A stretch of DNA of 6,137 nucleotides from Chitinophaga pinensis (GTDB lineage Bacteria; Bacteroidota; Bacteroidia; Chitinophagales; Chitinophagaceae): contig CALPKD020000091.1 in the NCBI GenBank assembly GCA_943324055.2, positions 1-6,137 of the forward strand, written 5' to 3'. The notes beneath the pieces were generated by a model, which was not told where the DNA came from, did not search any database, and saw only the letters and a program-made list of their open reading frames with translations. Positions 1 to 6,137 of the stretch are shown piece after piece; the stretch's first letter is position 1; each line of letters begins with the position of its first letter. The translations under genes and the position numbers were made by a program.

Positions 1-2144
1 AATAAGCCTTCTTTGGATTCGATGGTTAAAGCGGCAATATTAATTTTCAGTTCCCCACTAATAATATTTGTGATTTTGTTCACTACCCCTACGTCATCAA
101 GTCCAATTATGCTTAACCCGGTAAGGAATGAAATCTCTTTATTTTTGGCCCATTTGGTTTTTACCACTCGGTGACCATAGTTTGCTAACAGTTGTGTGGC
201 ATTTGGACAAGTGGTTCGGTGTATAATCAATCCCTTTCCGGTACTTACAAATCCAAAAACGTCATCCCCTGGAATTGGATTGCAGCATTTAGCCAGTGCA
301 TATTTAATTTGATCGCTGGATTCGCCAAAAATAATAAGCTCAGATTCCTTTTTTGAATATACTTTAGTTGCAGTGCTATCATGTTGCGGAATTTCTGCTT
401 GCGTAATGACTGGCTTGGGTGCTTCAATCTTATCTCCAATGACTTGGAATAATTTCAATTCTTTCAAGTCCAGATTCTTTGTTGCAATTTTATATAATAA
501 ATCTAAATGACTCCCTAATTTATAATAGTTCATCACTTGATCTATATTATATGGATTATACACAGCACCAATACCTTCTAGTTTTCGCTGTAATGTATAC
601 TTTCCTTCTTCAGATATAACCTTTTTTTCCTCTCTAAGTGCATCTTTAATACTGTTTCGGGCTTTCGCAGTGACTGCAATACTTAGCCAATCTTCGCTTG
701 GTTTTTGTTTATTGCTTGTAATAATTTCAATTTGATCGCCACTTCTTAGTTTATGACCAAGGGGTACTAATTTGTGATTTACTTTTGCTCCAATGCATTT
801 TGATCCGATCACAGAGTGAATATGAAACGCAAAGTCTAAAGCGGTACTATTGATAGGTAACATTTTGACGTCCCCCTTAGGCGTATAAACATAAATTTCT
901 TCCGCTAAAAATGAGGTTTTAAAGTCCTGTAAAAAATCAATGCCTTCGGCTTGGTGATTACTTAATGCTTCTCTTATTTGAATAAACCATTTGTCAAAAC
1001 GGTCTTCGGTTTGTGTGCCTTCCTTATATTTAAAATGTGCGGCTAACCCCTTCTCTGCAATTTCATTCATTCGCTTGGTACGAATTTGCACTTCCACCCA
1101 TTTTCCTTGTGGCCCCATTACGGTGGTGTGTAACGCTTCGTATCCGTTACTCTTTGGGTTGCTAAGCCAATCTCTTAAACGCTCTGGGGAGGGGAGGTAT
1201 TCGTCGGTGATTAATGAATATACTTTCCAACATACTTCTTTTTCCATTTCTAAAGGAGCATCTAGTATGACCCTGATCGCAAATAAGTCGTACACTTCTT
1301 CAAAACTAACGCCTTTCTTTTTCATCTTATTCCAAATGGAATGTATGCTTTTTGGACGTCCATAAATTTCAAAATCAAATTCTCCATTGGACAACTTGTC
1401 TTTCAATGGTCGAATAAATTCATTAATAAATTTTGTTCTTTCTCTTTTGGTCTCTGATAATTTTTTTGCAATTTCTTTGTAAGTAGCCGGCTCCAAAAAC
1501 TTCATCGATAAGTCCTCTAATTCGGTCTTGATACTATATAGGCCCATTCTGTGTGCAAGTGGAGCAAAGACCCAGACTGTCTCAGAAGCAATTTTTAATT
1601 GCTTCTCCTGCTTCATTGAATCTAGGGTACGCATATTGTGCAAACGGTCCGCTAGCTTAATTAAGATCACCCTAGGATCGTCGGTAAGCGTTAATAATAT
1701 TTTTTTAAAATTCTCTGCTTGTTGACTACTGTTTGTATTCATTACAGTAGATATCTTGGTTAATCCATCTACTATTTTTGCAATCTCATTCCCGAATTCA
1801 TTCTTAATATCATCTAATGTAATGTCAGTGTCTTCGACGGTGTCATGTAAGAGTGCACAAATGGTACTTCTTACCCCAAGCCCAATTTCATCCACGCAAA
1901 TCATTGCAACTGCAATGGGGTGGAAGATATAGGGTTCGCCACTTTTTCGGCGCATGGTTTTATGTGCATTGGTAGCCATTTCGAATGCAGCTCTCAAGAG
2001 TTCTTTGTCCCCCTTTTTAATTTTGGGTCTAAGTGATCTGAGCAATGCACGATAGTGACGAACAATTTCTTTATTTTCTTGTTCCTCATTCAAATTATAT
2101 TGGCTGACCTCGGCTGGTGTAATATCGTCTTCAATTGGATCCAT
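1..2144 (-). CDS. rel: Bifunctional (p)ppGpp synthetase/hydrolase, RelA/SpoT (Rel) family, 3' end outside window
   Basis: This enzyme makes and degrades the alarmone (p)ppGpp in the cytoplasm during the stringent response. The frame is open from an ATG at 2144 to the left edge (714 residues); family members of this kind are about 730-750 residues, so only part of the ACT domain is missing. Seen in order: an HD hydrolase domain with RKSGEPYI and H75, HDTVED (H100, D101, E104, D105) and LADRLHN (D166, N170); a synthetase domain with YDLFAIRV (D286), NGYEALHTT (Y335) and EVQIRT (E351, Q353); a TGS domain from about 420 to 485; a zinc-finger-like CCNPIPGD motif (C620, C621) with GKGLIIHR; and the start of an ACT domain from about 670. 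Both catalytic sites look intact, so it is probably bifunctional. It is divergent from the ABC exporter gene. No upstream in-frame start looks better, because the putative promoter lies immediately before this ATG. Confidence 0.95.
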   Translation of the reverse strand, partial: MDPIEDDITPAEVSQYNLNEEQENKEIVRHYRALLRSLRPKIKKGDKELLRAAFEMATNAHKTMRRKSGEPYIFHPIAVAMICVDEIGLGVRSTICALLHDTVEDTDITLDDIKNEFGNEIAKIVDGLTKISTVMNTNSSQQAENFKKILLTLTDDPRVILIKLADRLHNMRTLDSMKQEKQLKIASETVWVFAPLAHRMGLYSIKTELEDLSMKFLEPATYKEIAKKLSETKRERTKFINEFIRPLKDKLSNGEFDFEIYGRPKSIHSIWNKMKKKGVSFEEVYDLFAIRVILDAPLEMEKEVCWKVYSLITDEYLPSPERLRDWLSNPKSNGYEALHTTVMGPQGKWVEVQIRTKRMNEIAEKGLAAHFKYKEGTQTEDRFDKWFIQIREALSNHQAEGIDFLQDFKTSFLAEEIYVYTPKGDVKMLPINSTALDFAFHIHSVIGSKCIGAKVNHKLVPLGHKLRSGDQIEIITSNKQKPSEDWLSIAVTAKARNSIKDALREEKKVISEEGKYTLQRKLEGIGAVYNPYNIDQVMNYYKLGSHLDLLYKIATKNLDLKELKLFQVIGDKIEAPKPVITQAEIPQHDSTATKVYSKKESELIIFGESSDQIKYALAKCCNPIPGDDVFGFVSTGKGLIIHRTTCPNATQLLANYGHRVVKTKWAKNKEISFLTGLSIIGLDDVGVVNKITNIISGELKINIAALTIESKEGL

Positions 2145-2151
2145 CGTACTA

Positions 2152-2185
2152 CGAAAATACGTAAAAGCGCTAGGATTTTTACAAA
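2152..2185 (-). promoter_or_regulatory. Putative Bacteroidota-type promoter of rel
   Basis: Read on the minus strand, a TTTG (2185-2182) is followed after 22 bases by TATTTTCG (2159-2152), one mismatch from the TAnnTTTG -7 box of the Bacteroidota primary sigma factor. The box ends 7 bases before the rel ATG, so transcription would begin at or within a few bases of the start codon. The imperfect box keeps confidence low. Confidence 0.35.
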
Positions 2186-2209
2186 GAACAAACAGATAGT
2201 GTAACTTTG
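2176..2209 (+). promoter_or_regulatory. Putative Bacteroidota-type promoter of the ABC exporter gene
   Basis: TAACTTTG at 2202-2209 matches the TAnnTTTG -7 consensus exactly. The expected -33 region holds only a T run (2176-2180), 21 bases upstream, without the usual final G. The box ends 6 bases before the ATG at 2216, which predicts a leaderless or nearly leaderless mRNA. It also argues against a TTG start at 2207, which lies inside the box. Confidence 0.5.
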
Positions 2210-2215
2210 TTCCTT

Positions 2216-4021
2216 ATGTCGTCGACTCAACCAAAACCAATTTTCAAGGCCACCATTTTAAAAAGGGTTTTTTCCTTTGTACAACCCTACAAGTATGTAT
2301 TTGTACTGAATGTTATTTTATCCATTTTTTTGGCTTTTGCAACGCCTGTCAGGCCTTATTTAATTCAGGCTACGGTGAATGCTGCTATTGGGAAAGCGGT
2401 CAGTTTTCCTGGATGGGTACATTGGTTTTTGCCTGCAAATGCATTTGATAGTGCACTCCAATTAATCCTGTCTATTACGGTTTTTCAAGTGGGGTTTATT
2501 ATCGCAGAAACGATCATGCGTTTTTTCTTCACTTTTGGGATGGCTTGGTTAGGACAACAAGTAATTCGGGATTTACGCAATAAGGTATACGATAAAATTA
2601 TGCATTGGGAAATGCGTCAATTTGATAAAACACCCATCGGAACATTAACGACTAGAACTATCAATGATATTGAAAGCATTAATGATATTTTTTCAGATGG
2701 TTTGATTCCAATTCTTGCCGATTTGTTAACGATTATTGTGACACTTACTACGATGCTTTTTATAGATTGGAAACTCACTTTAATTTGTTTGATCCCATTT
2801 CCAATTATGTTGGTGGCTACTTATTTTTTTAAAGAAAGTGTCAATAAAAGTTTCGTACAAGTCCGCAATGCGGTTGCTGCATTGAATGCCTTTGTGCAAG
2901 AACATATTTCAGGAATGCAGGTGGTTCAGGTGTTTGCTGCAGAAGAAAAGGAAATGCAAAAATTTCAAAAAATTAATGGGCAACATAAGGTGGCGAATAT
3001 AAAAGCAATTTTTGCCTATTCAGTATTTTTCCCAGTAGTGGAAGTGGTGTTGGCTTTGAGTATTGGCTTAATTGTTTGGTGGGTTGCTGACAGGTCATTG
3101 GATGCTGGATTATTGGTCGCATTTATTTTATTTCTAAATCAAATATTTAGACCGCTCAGAATGATTGCGGATAAATTTAACGTTTTACAAATGGGGATGG
3201 TTGCTGCAGAACGGGTGTTCAAAGTATTGGACAATGAAGATGTAACGTTGAATGAAGGCACTTATGCCCCAGCTATTATTAAGGGAAAAATCGAATTCAA
3301 AAAAGTACAGTTTGCATATAATCCGCCAAATTGGGTGTTAAATGAAATTGACTTTACCGTGGAAGCAGGGAAGACCGTTGCATTAGTTGGGCATACTGGT
3401 AGTGGAAAAACATCCATCATTAGTATTTTGAATAGATTATATCCTTACCAAGCAGGTGCAATTTTGTTAGATGACCATGCAATTGAAACGTATTCTTTAG
3501 ATCGATTAAGAGCATCGATAGGGGTGGTGTTACAGGATGTGTTTTTATTTTCTGGTTCTGTGTATGACAATATCACCTTACGCAATGAATCTATCACAAA
3601 AGAACAAGTGCATGCTGCGGCCAAAATGATTGACATGCATGATTTTATAATGCAACTGCCAGGAGGGTATGATTACCAAGTCATGGAAAGAGGGGCTACT
3701 TTAAGTTTAGGCCAACGACAATTGTTAAGTTTTATACGTGCGCTATTATACAATCCATCTGTACTTATTTTAGATGAAGCCACGTCTTCTATTGATACCG
3801 AAAGCGAACAGCTGATTGAAAAAGCAATCGATACCTTAATTCAGGGAAGGACTTCTATTGTGATTGCTCACCGTCTTTCAACCATTAGAAAAGCGGATAA
3901 AATCATCGTTCTAGACAAGGGACAAATCAAAGAAATGGGCACGCATAATGAGCTATTGCAATTGGGCGGATTTTACACGAATCTCAATGAAATGCAGTTT
4001 GCGCAGAAAAAAGAAGCTTAG
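2216..4021 (+). CDS. ABC exporter half-transporter (fused permease and ATPase), MsbA/MdlB-like
   Basis: This is an inner-membrane ATP-driven exporter subunit that should work as a dimer; the substrate cannot be read from the sequence. It is 601 residues from the ATG at 2216, a normal family length. The N-terminal half carries about six membrane segments (near 27-50, 79-108, 163-183, 187-205, 268-290, 296-314) with the FDKTPIGTLTTR intracellular-loop motif of type IV exporters. The ATPase half has A-loop Y368, Walker A GHTGSGKTS (392-400, K398), Q-loop Q440, signature LSLGQ (496-500), Walker B ending D520 with catalytic E521, D-loop SSID and switch H552. All catalytic residues are present, so a homodimer or an active half of a heterodimer is possible. 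Lipid A/phospholipid flipping (MsbA) and multidrug export are both compatible; nothing decides between them. No partner exporter gene is adjacent. No convincing terminator follows it. Confidence 0.93.
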   Translation: MSSTQPKPIFKATILKRVFSFVQPYKYVFVLNVILSIFLAFATPVRPYLIQATVNAAIGKAVSFPGWVHWFLPANAFDSALQLILSITVFQVGFIIAETIMRFFFTFGMAWLGQQVIRDLRNKVYDKIMHWEMRQFDKTPIGTLTTRTINDIESINDIFSDGLIPILADLLTIIVTLTTMLFIDWKLTLICLIPFPIMLVATYFFKESVNKSFVQVRNAVAALNAFVQEHISGMQVVQVFAAEEKEMQKFQKINGQHKVANIKAIFAYSVFFPVVEVVLALSIGLIVWWVADRSLDAGLLVAFILFLNQIFRPLRMIADKFNVLQMGMVAAERVFKVLDNEDVTLNEGTYAPAIIKGKIEFKKVQFAYNPPNWVLNEIDFTVEAGKTVALVGHTGSGKTSIISILNRLYPYQAGAILLDDHAIETYSLDRLRASIGVVLQDVFLFSGSVYDNITLRNESITKEQVHAAAKMIDMHDFIMQLPGGYDYQVMERGATLSLGQRQLLSFIRALLYNPSVLILDEATSSIDTESEQLIEKAIDTLIQGRTSIVIAHRLSTIRKADKIIVLDKGQIKEMGTHNELLQLGGFYTNLNEMQFAQKKEA

Positions 4022-4050
4022 TTTTCATAAGTCATTGATTTACATTACTT

Positions 4051-4058
4051 TAATTTTG
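4051..4058 (+). promoter_or_regulatory. Possible distal -7 box upstream of atpB
   Basis: TAATTTTG matches TAnnTTTG exactly and lies 93 bases before the atpB ATG. No TTG occurs at proper -33 spacing; the nearest, at 4035-4037, is only 13 bases away. Chance occurrence in AT-rich DNA is likely. Confidence 0.2.
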
Positions 4059-4096
4059 TTACTTTTTTCGAATGATGGTCAAGAATTCTGTTAAAT

Positions 4097-4131
4097 TTTG
4101 CTCATATTGAAGCGCTTTATTCCTATCTTTG
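4097..4131 (+). promoter_or_regulatory. Putative promoter of the ATP synthase operon
   Basis: TATCTTTG at 4124-4131 is an exact TAnnTTTG -7 box. TTTG at 4097-4100 could serve as the -33 element with a 23-base spacer, at the long end of the accepted range. Transcription would start near 4137, giving a leader of roughly 15 bases before the atpB ATG at 4152. This supports operon transcription independent of the upstream exporter gene. It also argues against the TTG at 4098 as a start codon, since that TTG lies in the -33 element. Confidence 0.55.
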
Positions 4132-4151
4132 CCGCAAATTTTGAGATAGGT

Positions 4152-5309
4152 ATGAGCTTTAGACGTATAAAATCTTTACTAGTAGTGACTTTGAGCTTTG
4201 TGGCATTGTTGATTTCAACAAGCGCAATGGCCAACGAAACTGTTGCATCCGCAATCGATTCCAATAAACTAAATGAAGCAACAGCTGCTCAGCAAGAGCC
4301 TGCTGCTCATGGTGAAAAGGAAGCCGGAAGCTTTAATGTTACTGAAACAATTTTAGAGCATATTAAAGATGATCATAGCTGGCATTTATGGGGGCACACT
4401 TCATTGCACTTACCAGTTATTTTATACACTTCAAAAGGATTCGAAGTTTTTTCTTCTGCTAAATTAGTCGACGAACAACACGAGCCAATTGTTTATAAAG
4501 GCAATTTTGATTATAAATTAATTTTAGGCAAAACAAAGATTGTAAATGCAGCTGGCGAATTAGATGCAGCGGCATCCAAACAACTTTGGGATATTTCTAT
4601 TACAAAGAACGTAGCAAGTTTATTTGTTTCTGTTTTTATTTTGTTGGTTGTTTTATTGTCTGCAGCGAGTGCTTACAAAAAAACAGGTGTTAAGACCGCG
4701 CCTAAAGGATTACAGTCTTTTATGGAACCCATCATTTTATTTGTAAGAGATGAAGTTGCGATTCCTAATATTGGTGCAAAGCGTCATGCTAAGTACATGC
4801 CGTTTTTATTAACGATTTTTTTCTTGATATTAGTGAACAACTTTTTAGGGTTGATTCCGTTTTTCCCAGGTGGAGCCAATGTGAGTGGTAATATCGCTTT
4901 CACAATGACTTTAGCGGTTTGCGTTTTTATAGTAGTAAACTTAAGTGCAAACAAAAGTTACTGGGAGCATATATTCTGGATGCCTGGTATGCATTGGAGT
5001 ATGAAGTTATTTTTGGCACCGATTGAGTTGATTGGTGTATTTACCAAGCCTATTTCATTAATGATTCGATTGTTCGCGAACATTACTGCAGGCCATATCC
5101 TTGTATTAAGTTTGATTTGTTTGATCTTCATATTTAAAACGGTAATGGCTTCTGCTATTGCGGTTCCTTTTGCAGTTTTCATTGGTTTAATCGAATTGTT
5201 GGTTGCTTTTTTGCAAGCCTACATCTTTACCATGTTAAGCGCAATGTATATAGGAATGGCAACAGAGGAGCATAGCCATGATAATCACGAAGCTGCGGCA
5301 CATCACTAA
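4152..5309 (+). CDS. atpB: ATP synthase Fo subunit a, with signal peptide and periplasmic N-terminal region
   Basis: Subunit a forms the proton half-channels beside the c-ring in the inner membrane. The ATG at 4152 gives 385 residues. It is preferred over an in-frame TTG at 4098 because it begins a classic signal peptide: basic RRIK, a hydrophobic core to about residue 22, and an A-M-A cleavage site after A27. Residues 28 to about 150 form a hydrophilic periplasmic region with a His-rich patch (near 69-87), a layout common in Bacteroidota AtpB and much longer than in E. coli. Membrane helices lie near 155-174, 215-238, 247-265, 285-310, 316-335 and 338-369. The essential arginine is R306 in RLFANITAGH, and Q355 in LQAYIF matches E. 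coli Q252. The tail is His-rich (EEHSHDNHEAAAHH). It is the first gene of the operon; atpE starts 49 bases after its stop. Confidence 0.95.
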   Translation: MSFRRIKSLLVVTLSFVALLISTSAMANETVASAIDSNKLNEATAAQQEPAAHGEKEAGSFNVTETILEHIKDDHSWHLWGHTSLHLPVILYTSKGFEVFSSAKLVDEQHEPIVYKGNFDYKLILGKTKIVNAAGELDAAASKQLWDISITKNVASLFVSVFILLVVLLSAASAYKKTGVKTAPKGLQSFMEPIILFVRDEVAIPNIGAKRHAKYMPFLLTIFFLILVNNFLGLIPFFPGGANVSGNIAFTMTLAVCVFIVVNLSANKSYWEHIFWMPGMHWSMKLFLAPIELIGVFTKPISLMIRLFANITAGHILVLSLICLIFIFKTVMASAIAVPFAVFIGLIELLVAFLQAYIFTMLSAMYIGMATEEHSHDNHEAAAHH

Positions 5310-5571
<262 letters not shown>

Positions 5572-5582
5572 TCTGTTCGAAT

Positions 5583-5600
5583 CTTTGTCGATAGACAAGG
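5583..5600 (+). other. Small RNA hairpin just after atpE
   Basis: CTTTGTC (5583-5589) pairs with GACAAGG (5594-5600) through seven base pairs, one of them G-U, closing a GATA tetraloop. It begins 11 bases after the atpE stop and lies 17 bases before the larger terminator-like hairpin. No U run follows, so it is not a terminator itself. It may protect the 3' end of atpE message or be incidental. Confidence 0.45.
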
Positions 5601-5617
5601 TTGGATTTCCAAATTAT

Positions 5618-5656
5618 TATAGGCCCTAGCACAGGGCGAAGGGCCTATATTTTTTT
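5618..5656 (+). terminator. Intrinsic-terminator-like hairpin between atpE and atpF
   Basis: TATAGGCCCT (5618-5627) and AGGGCCTATA (5640-5649) form a perfect 10-bp stem with a GC-rich upper half and a 12-base loop. Seven T residues follow directly (5650-5656), the textbook layout of a Rho-independent terminator on the plus strand. It sits 46 bases after the atpE stop and 32 bases before the atpF ATG. Since atpF needs to be expressed with atpE, partial termination or 3'-end formation for an abundant atpB-atpE mRNA is more likely than full stop. The minus strand lacks a T run after the hairpin, so it should be unidirectional. Confidence 0.8.
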
Positions 5657-5688
5657 AAAAGAATTATTAATTAAGATAAACGAATAGT

Positions 5689-6137
5689 ATGTTGTTAGAA
5701 ATTAACCCGTTGGTGTTGCCAGATATTGGTCTTGTGTTCTGGAACAGTATCGCATTTTTCGTGTTATTATTTGTATTAGGCAAATTTGCTTGGAAACCTA
5801 TTCTGAAAGCGATTACAGATCGTGAACAAGGTATTGAAGAAGCATTGTTACGCGCTGATAAAATGAAAGCGGATATTGCAGCGATGCAAAATGAAAACGA
5901 AGCATTATTAGCTAAGGCACGTGAAGAAAGAGCTGTTTTAATCAAAGAAGCAAAAGAAGCTGCTGAGAAAATGATAGCCGAAGCAAAAGACAAAGCTAAG
6001 TTTGAATATGAAAGAATCGTTGCAGATGCACAAGCTGCGATCACTCAACAAAAAAATGCAGCTTTAACTGAAGTGAAAAATCAGGTGGGTACATTGGTTG
6101 TTGAAGTAGCAGAAAAAGTATTAAGACGTGAGCTTTC
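5689..6137 (+). CDS. atpF: ATP synthase Fo subunit b (peripheral stalk), 3' end outside window
   Basis: Subunit b anchors the F1 head to subunit a through the peripheral stalk. The ATG at 5689 opens a frame that runs off the right edge after 149 full codons; the family is usually about 160-165 residues, so only the last stretch is missing. A single N-terminal membrane helix spans about residues 12-33 and is followed by the conserved FAWKPI motif (33-38) and TDRE (43-46). From there to the edge the protein is a long charged Ala/Glu/Lys-rich helix typical of the b-dimer coiled coil. There is no Shine-Dalgarno sequence; the leader is A-rich. It is separated from atpE by 117 bases containing two hairpins, an unusually structured gap for neighbouring genes of one complex. 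atpH, atpA and atpG would be expected to follow. Confidence 0.95.
   Translation, partial: MLLEINPLVLPDIGLVFWNSIAFFVLLFVLGKFAWKPILKAITDREQGIEEALLRADKMKADIAAMQNENEALLAKAREERAVLIKEAKEAAEKMIAEAKDKAKFEYERIVADAQAAITQQKNAALTEVKNQVGTLVVEVAEKVLRREL

Noticed and set aside
245..439. Minus-strand frame at 245-439
   Set aside because: It overlaps rel in another frame on the same strand and has no family resemblance.
991..1725. Plus-strand open frames at 991-1365 and 1528-1725
   Set aside because: They are antisense to conserved synthetase and hydrolase parts of rel and show no recognisable motifs of their own.
2207..2215. TTG at 2207 as the exporter start, adding three residues
   Set aside because: It lies within the exact -7 box TAACTTTG (2202-2209), so it would not be in the mRNA; the ATG at 2216 fits better.
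4021..4058. Terminator after the exporter gene
   Set aside because: Only short imperfect pairing (TAAGT with ACTTTA) is present and no GC-rich stem; read-through into atpB cannot be excluded.
4098..4151. TTG at 4098 as the atpB start, adding 18 residues
   Set aside because: It lies in the putative -33 element, and the extension would bury the signal peptide that starts at the ATG at 4152.

Overview
The window looks like ordinary core chromosome from a member of the Bacteroidota. The lineage call rests on four things. Perfect copies of the phylum's TAnnTTTG -7 promoter box lie just upstream of genes. Clear Shine-Dalgarno sequences are absent. AtpB has a cleavable signal peptide and a long periplasmic N-terminal region. 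The Rel and AtpE proteins have the style of that phylum. Base composition is AT-rich. Chitinophagia or a related class is plausible, but the genus cannot be fixed from this sequence.

Region 1 (1-2144, minus strand) is the N-terminal 714 residues of a long bifunctional RelA/SpoT-type (p)ppGpp synthetase/hydrolase; its last few dozen codons lie beyond the left edge. Region 2 (2145-2215) is a 71-bp divergent intergenic stretch with back-to-back Bacteroidota-type promoter candidates, both placed so that the mRNAs would be leaderless or nearly so. Region 3 (2216-4021, plus strand) is a complete 601-residue ABC exporter half-transporter with the permease fused to the ATPase. Region 4 (4022-4151) is a 130-bp gap holding a good promoter for the next operon. 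Region 5 (4152-6137, plus strand) is the start of the ATP synthase operon: atpB (a), atpE (c) and a right-truncated atpF (b), the usual order for the Fo sector; the F1 genes presumably follow outside the window.

The most noteworthy non-coding element is a strong intrinsic-terminator-like hairpin (5618-5656) between atpE and atpF, with a smaller hairpin just upstream (5583-5600). Because atpF belongs to the same complex and is co-oriented, this probably acts as a partial terminator or 3'-end stabiliser that leaves more atpE message than atpF message, matching the multi-copy c-ring. That is inference.

I see no mobile element, CRISPR array, tRNA, rRNA or defence system, and no evidence for an undescribed multi-gene system. 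The interest here lies in regulatory structure and in residue-level features of the proteins.
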